DNA of 21,606 nt from Candidatus Peribacteria bacterium (GTDB taxonomy: Bacteria > Patescibacteria > JAEDAM01 > Absconditabacterales > Absconditicoccaceae), in contig JAISKI010000060.1 in assembly GCA_031261265.1 (NCBI GenBank), positions 1 through 21,606 on the forward strand. The letters run 5' to 3'. The position numbers and the translations under genes are program-made. Of the stretch, positions 8,252 to 17,264 are shown piece by piece (the first letter of the stretch is position 1; each line of letters starts with the position of its first letter). The notes under the pieces are model-generated. The model saw only the letters and a list, made by a program, of their open reading frames with translations. It did no database searches and was not told the origin of the DNA.

Positions 8252-9808
8252 TTATTTTAAATATCCATTCACAAAACTTTTCCAATCCATTTCTTTTTTC
8301 CCCTCAGGTTTCAGGAAAATTTCTTTCACGGCAGGATTCAATTTCCCGTTATCCAGGAGAGGGGAGGATTTATGAATTTCAAAGAGTTCTTCATCCAGAG
8401 TCAGTTTCTCTATGATGACTTTTTTATCCTGTCGCACAAACCGTACTTTGGGTCGGAGAGAAAATGCACGATATTTTGCATAGACGTCCTTCAAAGGATC
8501 CAGAGAAAGTACAAAAAATCCATCAGCTTTTTCTATTTTCTTGGTGTAAGTGGCTTCGCTTTCCTCCTGTTTTACAGGAGTGATTAATCCCTTCGCAAAA
8601 TTCCACAGCGTATCGTTCAAAAATTTTGGTCCTTGTTGTTGTAAGGCTTGAATAAGTTCCGCAACGGTTCGGTGAAAAGGGATAGGAAAGCTGAGCGTAT
8701 CAATGATGTCCCCAGTGTCCATTCCTGCATCCATTTGCATAATGGTGATTCCGCCACGCAATTTTGCGTGGTTCGCCTTCGGCTCACTTTTCTCTTCTTT
8801 CTCCAAAAAAATGGACTGAAGAGGGGAAGCTCCACGATACTTCGGCAAAAGAGAACCATGGACATTGATGGCTCCGAAATGAGCGAGATCGAGGACGGAT
8901 TGAGGGAGAATTTTTCCGTAGGCGATGACGACGATAAAGTCGGGATTTTTTGCTTTTAGTCGGTCGTAGAAGGTTTTCCCTTCAAGAGATTTTTCGGGAT
9001 TGATGCGGGTAGAGGCTTGAATAAGGTCTTTATATTCATTAAGGGAGCTAATAGACCAGCTCAATTGTTCTTCTGGAATATGTAAGGTACGTCCATACGT
9101 TTTGGCTGCTTCATCTTCGTTGTTGTTCAAATCAAAGAGAGCATCTTTGAATACGATAAAATGATGGAGTCATGCGGTATCAAAATACCAAGGTCAGGGG
9201 AGGAGAAGTTTTTGGAAAAGTGGAATGAGTTTTTTATGTTGATTCTGATGAGCGTAAACAACAATACCTCGGTCTTCATATAGGTCCCATTGAAGATTAT
9301 GGGTGATAAATAGAGTTTCTCGTCCTTCTTGGAGGCTTTCTTTCATAAAAAAGTATCTTATCATAATTTTAGCAAAAAGTTCTTTCGCTGTTGTCTTGAT
9401 AATATTTTCTTGCATCTGGAGCCCCCTTCCCACAGGTTTATCGGCTTGGGTGACGACACCGACAACTTCAAAACGCTGATCCTTCATGACCTCTTCCAAA
9501 AAAGGAACTCCAATCGGAGCGGAAGAAAAGAAAACCACACGATAATGTTCAGGGTCATAGATTTTGTTCATCTTTGGAGTACAATGTAAAATTCTGTCTG
9601 TTGCTTTCCCGATCCCATGCCGAAATCCATATCTTCTCAAGGTTCTAATCGCATACTCGCTACAGTGGGGTTTATGAGAGCAGATTCTGCTTTTTAATAC
9701 TGGTGAGAAAAGTCATTTATCGGGGGAGAGTGTGTGTTGGTAGAGTTTGATACAAAAAATAGAAAGCTGAGCAAGAAAGGTGTCGATTGTTTTGAGAAGT
9801 TTTTTCAT
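8252..9808 (-). CDS. fmt: Fused YidD - methionyl-tRNA formyltransferase
   Basis: One uninterrupted frame of 518 aa (ATG 9808, TGA glycines at 9713, 9194 and 9170). Residues 1 to about 87 are YidD, the membrane-insertion factor acting with YidC: an N-terminal amphipathic helix, LYQHTLSP, then CSHKPHCSEYAIRTLRRYGFRHG and YDPE. Without a stop it runs into Fmt, which formylates initiator Met-tRNA: RVVFFSSAPIGVPFLEEV from about 90, the catalytic triad N315, H317 (INVHGSLLPKYRG) and D364 (MDTGD), and a C-terminal RNA-binding domain. An internal ATG at 9571 (residue 80) could start a separate 439-aa Fmt overlapping the YidD tail. Fmt carries an insertion of about 115 residues (144-265) and a short palindrome-coded insertion near 340-352; typical Fmt is about 310 aa. 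Confidence 0.9.
8754..8783. repeat. Palindromes inside the fmt coding region
   Basis: CCACGCA-attt-TGCGTGG (8754-8771) is followed by GCC-ttc-GGC (8775-8783). They encode the segment EPKANHAKLRGG just before the conserved ITIMQMDAGMDTGD, where Fmt proteins usually have only a few residues (xGDKETG). This is a second in-frame palindrome insertion in the window. Confidence 0.5.
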
Positions 9809-9871
9809 ATTTTTTGTAAAATATAAATTATATTCATATTCACATAATAGGAAGAATTTCGAGATTGTTTT

Positions 9872-11101
9872 TTATTCTTCCAATATTTTTTCAAATCACA
9901 CTAAACTTATACTCTTATCTACTATCAAATCATCATCTTTTTCAAAATAAATCAGCTTTTTTTCTCCTTGTTGTTCTTTGAAATGTTTTGTTTCTCTCTC
10001 TAAATTTTCAATATTCAAATTATAGACCACTTGTATAAAGGTTTCTTTTTCTGGTAGATAAAAATCTATTTCATAATTTTGATTGAGAAAATAAACTTCT
10101 CTATACTTTTTTTTAAGCTCTAAATAGATAAAGTTTTCAAATCTCCTTCACAAATCCATATTCCCCATAACATTTGCATATCCGACATCTAATAAATAAG
10201 TTTTTGGAGTTCATTTGATTTTTGCCCAGTAATTTTTTAGATTTGAAATCAGATAAATATCAGATAAGTATTGTGAAAAATTGTAAAGCGTCTCTCTTCC
10301 TATTTCTATATTTTGAGATTTCAAGTCATTGTAGATTTTATTTATATTTAATTCCTTTGAATAGGTGGAAAGTACTCTTTTAATAAAAAAGTTTAATGCA
10401 AAGTCATTCTTGATATTATATCTATCTTGCAAATCCTTATAAATCATAATATCCATATAGCTTTTCAAAATGTTTTCTTTAGCTAAATTATTATCGTTTA
10501 AGACGATTTCAGGGAATCATCACCAAGTTAAAAAATCTACAAAATATCCCTTATATTTAGCAAAATCAGCAATTTTACTATGCTTATCTGTGGGGATATT
10601 TTTGAAATACAGGTATTCTTTAAAAGTTAAAGGTAAAATTTCTTTGGTATACACCTTTCCTCTCAAAATTGTAGACAATTCCCTAGAAAGCAAATGTGCA
10701 TTTGACCCTGTAATAATCACTTTATATTGTTCATTCAATAGAGAAATAAGCTGAGAGGGAAATTCGTTTAATTCTTGGATTTCATCAAAAATAAAAATTG
10801 GTTTTTTATCGGGAAAAAGAGTAAAATAATTCTCTTTAATTTCTTCGATAGAAATATTTTTATTAAGTAATGCTGAAAAATCGATATAACAAACTTGCTT
10901 TATTGATATTTTTCATTGTTTGATAAGATGTTTAATGATTTGATAGGTTAAAAAGGTTTTTCCTGCCCTTCTAGGTCAAATCAAAGCAATAATCTTATTT
11001 ACCTTAAAAACAGCGTCTAATTCGTCAAAATCAAAGTCTCTCTCTATTAATTCAAGGTCTTCGATTTTTTTCTGATTTTTTAATATTTCCTTTCTTATCA
11101 T
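9872..11101 (-). CDS. AAA ATPase with DUF4143 C-terminal domain
   Basis: 409 aa, ATG 11101 to TAA. It belongs to the archaeal/bacterial AAA family with a C-terminal DUF4143 nuclease-like domain; its cellular role is poorly known and it is often carried in accessory regions. Walker A is (G)PRRAGKT at 42-49 with the first glycine from TGA. Walker B is PIFIFDEIQEL near 105, followed by VIITGSNAHLLS (sensor). The DUF4143 landmark GGFPEIVL has both glycines encoded by consecutive TGA codons (10517-10522). TGAs occur at seven codons (10976, 10913, 10520, 10517, 10211, 10148, 9896). The C-terminus NYEIDFYLPEK...FIQVVYNL resembles the PD-(D/E)xK-like end of the family. It is the most A+T-rich of the larger genes here, consistent with an accessory origin, yet fully adapted to table 25. 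Confidence 0.92.
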
Positions 11102-11173
11102 AGCTTATAAGTAAAAACTGGATAAAAGATTACCTGTATGTAAGGAAAGTTGTTTCTTTTGCAAGAGTTTTTT

Positions 11174-11980
11174 TTACTCTTTTGATTCTGGTAAATTTCA
11201 TCGAGAAAGCTGCTCTCCTTGTGCGAGCTTTTCTTGGAAGTCTTTTGCAGAAGTGAGATGAGCAGTTATACTTACTTCTCCTAGTTCTTTTTTCGTTAAT
11301 AAAGCGAGAAGTGTATCAGCATATCCACGCATTCCTTCAGGATAGTTATGATCAATATGGATAATGAGTATAGGAAGATCAGCAGGGCTATCTTTGATAA
11401 ACTTTTTGGAAAGTCCTTTAAATGTAGCTTCTGGTTTATTATCTTCTCCACTAGGAAGAAGGTACACATAGCCTTTGTGAGCAATGGTATCTATGTCTTG
11501 TTGTGCGACATCATTTGTTATTTTAGCTTTTTTATACGATGTTTTCCCCAAGTTTACGGGTCTAAACTTAGTATCAGGGAATTCTCTTCTATTCATAGCA
11601 AAATTATGAGAAGCAGTATAGACGATATCAGGATTTCCAACTTCAGCAATCACTGGCAAATAATCATTGAAATTGATAGCTTTGTGATTACTCATTATGA
11701 TTCCTCTTCCTTCTTGTTTGAATTTCTGAATTGCTTGTTTGCTGGTTTCGTCTATGGTGATTTTAACTTTTGTTTTTTCAATATAGGTTTTAGAAATTTC
11801 TTCTAAATTTGTAGATTTTCTATCAATGAGGGTATGAAAAAGTTTCCCAACAGCAGAAATGATGAGTGCTCTTCCTTTTTGTTTGAGAGATTCTGGTTGT
11901 TTTTCTCGAAGGGTAGAGATTTGTTCATCTGTATAGGGCTGTTTGCTGGTAGGTACTTGTTCAACAGTTTTCTCCATCAT
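11174..11980 (-). CDS. PlsC-like glycerolipid acyltransferase-related protein
   Basis: 268 aa, starting at ATG 11980 (a second ATG follows immediately) and ending in TAA, with one TGA glycine at 11198-11200 eight codons before the end. The block GRGIIMSNHKAINFNDYLPV resembles the acyl-acceptor motif of PlsC enzymes, though the His-Asp spacing is longer than the usual NHx4D. LLPSGEDNKPEATFKG resembles their FPEGTR...FKKG block. No membrane helix is obvious. If active it would transfer acyl chains to a lysophospholipid-like acceptor at the membrane. An inactive or unrelated hydrolase-like protein cannot be excluded. It stands alone between the DUF4143 ATPase and the glycosyltransferase. Confidence 0.55.
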
Positions 11981-12045
11981 ATATTATGAAATAAATATTT
12001 TAATTATAAGTATATATTTCAATAGCTGTTTATAAATTTATCATC

Positions 12046-13083
12046 TTATTCAAAGAAGAACTTCTTATACAAAAAATCTTTTGCGACATTGACTGCATTA
12101 CCGAGCTTTTGACCTTTAGCCAACGCGTAGTCGGAGTAGATGACCGTCATCGGAGCTTCGGCATATTCCAACTTGTTATTCTTGATCAATGCCTCAATCT
12201 CCGAAGCATGTGCCATGCGGTTCATGGTGATTTCTAGCTCTGGCAGTGCTGATACTTTGATGACTCTAAATCCATTATGGGTGTCCGTGAGTTTTAATCC
12301 TACAAATAATTTCATAAAGAGAATAGAAAGCTGTTTGTGCTTCTTCCTTTTTTTATCCATCCCCACAGCACTTCCAAGAAATCTCGAACCAATCACAATA
12401 TCCAGCTCAGGTTTTTTCTTAAACTGCTCCAAGAATTGTTCCAAGTCTTCCAATCTGTGCTGACCATCAGCATCAAAATGCACAAGATACTGAGCCTCAG
12501 GATTGAATTTTCTGACGTAGTCTGCTCCCGTCTGGAGAGAGGCACCTTGCCCGAGATTAATGGGGTGTTGAATGCAGACCAAGTTGGGCAAGTATTTCCA
12601 TTTCAGGGCCTGATAGGCTTCATCGTTTTTGCTTCCATCATCGACAAAGACGATTCCATATCCTGCTTGCAAAATCTTTTCTGCCGTTTCCACCGCGATG
12701 AGACTTTCATTGTAGGAAGGGATGACGAAAATGATCTGTTTATCATGGGAAATGGTTCCGCTTTTTTCTTGTATTGCCAGATGTCTAATGAGCTTTGTTT
12801 GTGTGATATCCATCACAAGGGAATGATTATAGGTTAAGATAATCAGCACAAATAGGGTAAATATCCCGAGATAAATCACTAAATCACCTCCTCTGGCCAG
12901 TCCAGTAGCTTCTGCGAGACCTTGGAGAATTTGTGGGAAAATAACGCTGATGATGACAAAAAGTCCTGAGCCAATAATAAGTATGAGAAGCAATTTATTG
13001 ATTTTTTTATTCTTTCTAAGGTATCGTCCGATCAAAAGCAGGAAAAGGCTGAGGAGTAGCAGAATGATTTGGATAATGTTCAT
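12046..13083 (-). CDS. DUF2304-GT2 membrane glycosyltransferase (dolichol-P-mannose synthase-like)
   Basis: 345 aa, ATG 13083 to TAA, with no in-frame TGA. Residues 1 to about 105 hold three membrane helices; the third, LARGGDLVIYLGIFTLFVLI, matches DUF2304, a small membrane domain usually encoded next to GT2 genes. From about 118 there is a GT-A domain: IIFVIPSYNES, VFVDDGSKND, NLGQGASLQTG, then HFDADGQH with the metal-binding DxD, and DTHNGFRV. It probably transfers a sugar from a nucleotide sugar to a polyprenyl phosphate or cell-envelope acceptor at the inner membrane. The acceptor is unknown. Carrying the DUF2304 partner in the same chain is a compact arrangement. Confidence 0.9.
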   Translation of the reverse strand: MNIIQIILLLLSLFLLLIGRYLRKNKKINKLLLILIIGSGLFVIISVIFPQILQGLAEATGLARGGDLVIYLGIFTLFVLIILTYNHSLVMDITQTKLIRHLAIQEKSGTISHDKQIIFVIPSYNESLIAVETAEKILQAGYGIVFVDDGSKNDEAYQALKWKYLPNLVCIQHPINLGQGASLQTGADYVRKFNPEAQYLVHFDADGQHRLEDLEQFLEQFKKKPELDIVIGSRFLGSAVGMDKKRKKHKQLSILFMKLFVGLKLTDTHNGFRVIKVSALPELEITMNRMAHASEIEALIKNNKLEYAEAPMTVIYSDYALAKGQKLGNAVNVAKDFLYKKFFFE

Positions 13084-13163
13084 GAAGAGAATCGGCTAGA
13101 AGATAAACATTTCCACGAGTATAGCTATTCCAGAAAGTTTTTCCAGACAAAAAATACCCAAAA

Positions 13164-13189
13164 AAAGACCAACCTTTCAGTCAGTCTTT
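13164..13189 (-). terminator. Rho-independent terminator of the 13205-13543 gene
   Basis: On the minus strand AAAGACTGAC-tgaaag-GTTGGTCTTT folds into a 10-bp stem with two G-T pairs and is followed by TTT and more T-rich sequence. It lies 15 bp past the stop of the small membrane-protein gene and before the glycosyltransferase start, so the two genes are separate units. Confidence 0.75.
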
Positions 13190-13204
13190 GAAGGAAAAAT
13201 ATAT

Positions 13205-13543
13205 TTATTTTCTAGCTGGCTTTTTTGCAGGGGCAACTTTTTCAACTTTCTCAGCCTTTTCTTTAGTGGGTTTTGTAGCGAAGAGAGTTTTGAGCCATTT
13301 ATTGAAGTATCCAGAAACAAGCAATCCTCCTAAAATAAGCAAGAGAATCCCTCGAACGAAAGTTCTAAGCTTCCAGAGTCCTCGCAAAAGTAAAATAATT
13401 CCCACGAAGGTGGTCACTTTCTCTTCCCAAGAAGATTTTTTCCATCGTCCTCCTACGTCACTCATCGTTTCTTTTACGTCTTCTACTGCTTCACTTACTT
13501 CCTGGGAAACTTTATCCAGGTTCTTTTCTAGTGTTTTTGCCAT
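13205..13543 (-). CDS. Small membrane protein with amphipathic head and Lys/Ala tail
   Basis: 112 aa, ATG 13543, with no TGA. An acidic amphipathic helix rich in E, V and K (residues 1-35, SQEVSEAVEDVKETMSDV) precedes a hydrophobic stretch of one or two helices (about 45-80, with a GG turn) and a basic tail of K, E, A and P ending AKKPARK. The architecture recalls small envelope-stress or ElaB/YtxH/DUF883-type membrane-anchored proteins, but I see no diagnostic motif. It has its own promoter (13600-13627) and terminator (13164-13189), which suggests strong monocistronic expression. Confidence 0.8.
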   Translation of the reverse strand: MAKTLEKNLDKVSQEVSEAVEDVKETMSDVGGRWKKSSWEEKVTTFVGIILLLRGLWKLRTFVRGILLLILGGLLVSGYFNKWLKTLFATKPTKEKAEKVEKVAPAKKPARK

Positions 13544-13599
13544 TTGTTTTAGTATAAAAAAGATAAAGAGATCCCACTAACGCAGGAAAATTCTCCTAC

Positions 13600-13627
13600 A
13601 CTATAGGAAAATCGCTGATATATGCAA
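13600..13627 (-). promoter_or_regulatory. Promoter of the 13205-13543 gene
   Basis: On the minus strand TTGCAT (13622-13627), 16 bp, TATAGT (13600-13605), followed by a leader of about 50 nt to ATG 13543. It begins only a few bases past the stop of the upstream gene. Confidence 0.5.
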
Positions 13628-13631
13628 GATT

Positions 13632-14654
13632 TTAATGATAACTTGGGTTTGACAAATGGGAAGTTAGTTGCTCAATATCCTTCGCTTTTACCTTATTGAT
13701 ATAGATTAGTGCATCAATGTCTTCAGGTTCCCATTGCTTTCCAAAAAGTTCTAGCTCCTCTGGGAAATGGAAAGGCACAATATAGTTATTGGACTCTTTA
13801 CTATATGCTTTATTAAAAATCTCCATGAAGTGTCCATTTTTCATAATCGGTGAGATCACAAACAGATTTTCCCCTCAGATTTTTGCTTCACTGATCCATT
13901 TACAAAGCATTTGAGAATAAAATTCCAACGTCTGAATGACCAAATCCTTCGCAAAAGGATTATTCTCGATTTCCTCATAATTTTTATATCGATACTTGGA
14001 AATTCCATTGTCCTTATACATTTGCATCAAAGCATTTACCCCGAGATTAATATTCTCAATACGTTTATAAAACCCCTTTTCTACCAGAATCCCCTTACAC
14101 TGCGAGTCTCTGATATACAGTAAAAGAAAACTGTTATTCTTAAGGGTATTTTTCAAAAAGGAGATCGTTTGAAAACTTTCTGGAATGATCTCCAGATTTT
14201 TCTGCTGATGAAAATTCCCGTATTTATCATTAAATTCCAAACATGTTTCTCTATTGAGATAAACGAGAATAACCCTACAACTTACCTTCCCCTTTTCCCC
14301 AATCAGAAACTTTTTCGCTTGCCCATTGATCTCAATACTATCCAGATGAGAAAAAAGAAATTCCTCTTTGGTTTGTTTGTCAGCGAGTGCAATCTTTTCA
14401 TTAATGATCTTCTGCAAATCCTTCAGGGTGATTTTCTCTTCAAAAGAGGCTTCTATGCTAAAACTAAAAAAGTGGAATCTCTGATCATCTAGGAGAAAAA
14501 TATGTTGATATTTGGGGTAGGTGACACTATTTTCTATGATCGTAGGCAATTCTTCATAGAGAAGATAATTCTGAATTCAAAAATCTTTTTGAGCCTTCAA
14601 AACACGGAATTTAGGATATTTTGGGTCGAAATTTTCTTGCCAGAGATAAAACAT
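13632..14654 (-). CDS. Unknown protein, 340 aa, possibly actin-like (PilM/FtsA-like) fold
   Basis: ATG 14654 to TAA, with TGA glycines at 14577-14579 and 13875-13877. The second gives KI(G)GENLFVISP, and the fragments on both sides continue each other. The protein has alternating beta-like strands and helices (IFLLDDQRFHFFSFSIEASF, LLLYIRDSQCKGILVEKG) and the block YKRIENINLGVNALMQMYKD, followed by helices and GGENLFVISP. This order recalls the second half of actin-like ATPases such as PilM, where an LG-containing insertion helix and a GG phosphate loop follow each other. That is an inference from layout only. No Shine-Dalgarno precedes the ATG, and the frame stays open upstream without a start codon. 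It is neither a membrane nor a secreted protein. Confidence 0.75.
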
Positions 14655-14842
14655 AGAGGGGAGGAGAGTGGAGGGATAAAATTTTTCTAGTGCTGTTGTA
14701 TGGATTCTAGAGAAATTTACAAGGCTGATTAAGAGGAAAATCAGTTTTTTTCTACTTTTATTTCCCCTTCCATCTCGTCATTCATCAGCAGGGATAGGAG
14801 GAATAAAAGTTTTTTTTAAGTGAAGGAAAATGTATCTTTTAA

Positions 14843-15895
14843 CTATGATTTTATTTCCTTTTCCAACGCTTCAAATCTATCAAAATCAGAAACAAAAGAC
14901 TGATCCTGAATAATACGATATTTTTCAAATTCAGTTTCGGCGTGGTCTCTGGCTATTTTCATAGAAATCTGACCAGCATTTTGCAAAAGCTCATATTTAT
15001 TAGCGATCAATATTTGATCTAATTGTATCGTCCAATCTGCCATTGTCATTGGAATTCTTCTTTTTGCCATATTCTCAGCGAAATCCAAATATCCAGATAC
15101 TAACGTTTCCAATTCTTTCAACTCGTTTTCATCAAGATAATTTTTGGCTATGATTACATCAGATTTTTTTATCTTTCCTTTTGGAGCTTCTTTCCATGTG
15201 TTTAATCACATGTGATCTTTTTCAGCGTTTGCTCTCTGGATAATCAATTCTGCTGCGGTATGAGAATGAATTGCCCAATGTAATTTATTCTGAACTTTCT
15301 TGAAAAAATCAATCGTGATGATAGAACTTGAATCATAATCTAGAGAGGTCGCATAAATATCCGTGATTTTTTGATAAAATTTTCTTTCTGAGAGTCTGAT
15401 TTCTCTTATCTTTTCTAATTGTTCTTCAAAATATTTATCAGTCAAAACTCATCCATTTTTTAGTCTTTCCGTGTCCATAACTCGTCATTTGATAGTGTAA
15501 TCTTTGGCGATTTGATTGATCCATTTGCGGAATTGGACGGCTCTGTGAGAATTGACTTTAAACCCAATAGCGATAATCATCTGTAAGTCGTAATGAGCGA
15601 CTTCTCTTTCTATAGATCTATTTCCTTCTTGTTGAACTATTAGAAAATTTCTAATAGTTGAGATATCAGATAATTCATGATCTTCTAAAATCTTTTTAAT
15701 ATGATAGTTTATAGTTGGGATTTCTACATCATAAAGCACAGCCAACATTTTTTGAGTCAGCCAAATATTCTCATCTTCATATCTCATTTCGACACTTTCC
15801 ATGGCATTTCATGTGCTGGCAACGAAGGTGAGGTATTCAGCGGCGGAAGAGATTTTAGTAGGATTTTGAACTTTAGGAGTGATATTTTTTGTCAT
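14843..15895 (-). CDS. RhuM-family protein
   Basis: 350 aa, ATG 15895 to TAG. It belongs to the RhuM family, first named from a Salmonella pathogenicity island and widespread in accessory regions, with unknown biochemical function. Family blocks in order: VEMRYEDENIWLTQKMLAVL, TINYHIKKILEDHEL, a conserved HYDLQMIIAIGFKVNSHRA followed by VQFRKW, YFEEQLEKIREIRLSERKFY, then DIYATSLDYD and KLHWAIHSHTAAELI. The segment DHM(G)LNTWK matches the family's NMGLTSWK, and the C-terminal domain contains DFAENMAKRRIPMTM. TGA glycines at 15809, 15485, 15449 and 15206 split it into four pieces under the standard code. The N-terminal helix-turn-helix-like region suggests DNA binding. It has its own promoter (15928-15955). 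Confidence 0.93.
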
Positions 15896-15927
15896 TTTTT
15901 AGCAAAACAAATAATAAATTTATCAAG

Positions 15928-15955
15928 AGTATAAAAATCTGATTTCCTATTGCAA
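15928..15955 (-). promoter_or_regulatory. Promoter of the RhuM-family gene
   Basis: On the minus strand TTGCAA (15950-15955), 16 bp, TATACT (15928-15933), 32 bp before ATG 15895. It lies directly after the SDR gene stop (15974). Confidence 0.6.
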
Positions 15956-15973
15956 GACTTTTTTGACAAGATA

Positions 15974-16702
15974 TTATACCATATACCCTCCATCAAAAAA
16001 TAAATTCGTACCAGTTATAAAACTGGCATCATCTGAACATACATATTTCACGAACGAAGCTAATTCTTTAGGCGTTGAAAATCTATTTATAGCTAAACTT
16101 TTCAAATACTTTTCCTTATCTTCTTCAGACCAGGATTTTTCCATATCTGTTTCAACCATACTTGGAGAGATACTATTCACTCTTACCCCAAATTTAGATA
16201 CTGCTCTGGCATAACTTTTTGCGAGGCTGACTAACCCAGCTTTTGATGCACCATAGCTTAAACTTCTTGAACCTTCAAAGGCTTTTACAGATGAAATCAT
16301 GATGATAACTCCATATTTTTGCTCTACCATATCATTTATAACTAATTGTGAACAGATAAATGCTCATGTTAAATTAATATTTATCTCCTCTGTCCAAAGT
16401 TCGATACTAGTAGTGCTATAATCTTTTCTAGTATTTATACCTGCATTATTTATTAAAATATCTACATTCCCAAATTTATCTTTGATTTCTGTAAAAATAT
16501 GGTTCATCTCCTCATATTTAGAGACATCTCCACTAAAACCGACAATATTATCGGACATTGCAACTACTTCAGCAATCTTTTCTTTATCTCTTCCGATAAT
16601 AATTACCTTATCTCCGTTTTCAGCAAAACTAAGGGCAATTGATTTACCAATTCCCCTATTACCACCCGTTATGACAACTGTTCTTTTCTTTTTTCTCATC
16701 AT
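15974..16702 (-). CDS. Short-chain dehydrogenase/reductase (FabG-like SDR)
   Basis: 242 aa, ATG 16702 (alternative 16699) to TAA. It is a classical SDR oxidoreductase using NAD(P)H. TGGNRGIG is the cofactor motif (residues 12-19), followed by DVSKYEEM and the NNAG motif. INLT(G)AFICSQ takes its glycine from TGA 16364-16366. The catalytic Ser is in MISSVKAF and the YGASK pair supplies Tyr and Lys. The C-terminus SPSMVETDM...ITGTNLFFDGGYMV is typical of 3-oxoacyl-ACP reductase and sugar/alcohol SDRs. The substrate cannot be fixed from sequence, and no fatty-acid synthesis genes are nearby. Confidence 0.93.
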
Positions 16703-16773
16703 ATTCTAATAGTTTGATAAATTATCGTGTGTATTTAAGATAAGTATCTCTGATTAGAATGCAAATTATTATT

Positions 16774-16802
16774 AAAAAAACGCCGAGCTTAAAAAGCGGG
16801 CG
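16774..16802 (-). terminator. Rho-independent terminator of the 16835-17143 gene
   Basis: On the minus strand CGCC-c-GCTT-ttt-AAGC-tc-GGCG is followed by TTTTTTT. It is G+C-rich against an A+T-rich background and lies 32 bp past the TAA at 16835. Confidence 0.85.
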
Positions 16803-16834
16803 TTCTTCAGATAATTCTCCAAATTCGGATTCTT

Positions 16835-17143
16835 TTACTTTCCATGAGATAAAATCCCTTCGACGAGGTCACATAACTCATAGAGAGTATAGCCTGTTCG
16901 ATATAAGAAAAAATCTCCGAAATGTCTTGTGCTGTAGTCATTGTTATCGTGATATAAAGAGAATATACCATCGACCATTCCCTCAGAATGATAGGAGGTC
17001 CCCTTAAGATTTTGGAAATGTAGATCTTGTGCATCCCCTATGACTGCCGCATAAATCTCTTGTTGTCCATCTTTAGATACCCCCTTAACGATTTGCCCTT
17101 TTTCTAAAGAATACTGCGATAAAATTTGTTTTAATTTAATCAT
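16835..17143 (-). CDS. Hypothetical 102-aa protein
   Basis: I do not recognise this protein. It is small and soluble, rich in Tyr, His and Asp (KGTSYHSEGMVDGIFSLYHD, HFGDFFLYRTGYTLYELCD), and has no TGA. The ATG at 17143 is chosen although the frame is open to 17281, because the longer version would run through the terminator of the upstream gene and its own promoter (17171-17199). There is no Shine-Dalgarno: the leader is short and A+T-rich. It is flanked by a promoter and a strong terminator, so it is a single-gene unit. Confidence 0.75.
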   Translation of the reverse strand: MIKLKQILSQYSLEKGQIVKGVSKDGQQEIYAAVIGDAQDLHFQNLKGTSYHSEGMVDGIFSLYHDNNDYSTRHFGDFFLYRTGYTLYELCDLVEGILSHGK

Positions 17144-17170
17144 ATTTTTATATTTATTAGTGATTTGTAT

Positions 17171-17199
17171 TTTATAATGATATAGTATATTAAAGTCAA
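17171..17199 (-). promoter_or_regulatory. Promoter of the 16835-17143 gene
   Basis: On the minus strand TTGACT (17194-17199), 17 bp, TATAAA (17171-17176), 27 bp before ATG 17143. It shares TTGACTT...TAATATACTATAT with the promoter region at about 4169-4190. Confidence 0.6.
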
Positions 17200-17213
17200 C
17201 CTTAAATAATACC

Positions 17214-17238
17214 TTATTACATAAAGTAGGCGATGAAA
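17214..17238 (-). repeat. Duplicated scrap of the TraX gene 3' end
   Basis: 17219-17238 is identical over 20 bp to 18184-18203, the last codons of the TraX-family gene; over 25 bp (17214-17238 against 18179-18203) there are two mismatches. The 17278-18048 gene lies between original and copy, the same geometry as the uvrA scrap. Confidence 0.75.
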
Positions 17239-17264
17239 AGCTAACTGCTTTAGTAAGCCTCTTG

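Noticed and set aside
11161..11190. AAGAGT-aaaaaaa-ACTCTT hairpin at the acyltransferase stop as a terminator
   Set aside because: The stem is weak and A+T-rich, and no T-run follows on the minus strand.
12337..12837. Plus-strand ORF of 166 codons opposite the glycosyltransferase
   Set aside because: It is an antisense shadow of a well-supported GT2 gene and has no recognisable domain.
14725..14751. Plus-strand terminator CTGATT-aagaggaa-AATCAG followed by seven Ts
   Set aside because: The hairpin is real, but there is no plus-strand gene upstream for it to terminate, so I do not list it as a feature.
14655..14842. N-terminal extension of the 13632-14654 gene
   Set aside because: The frame is open upstream under table 25 and includes a hydrophobic stretch, but it contains no ATG and no convincing alternative start with a ribosome binding site.
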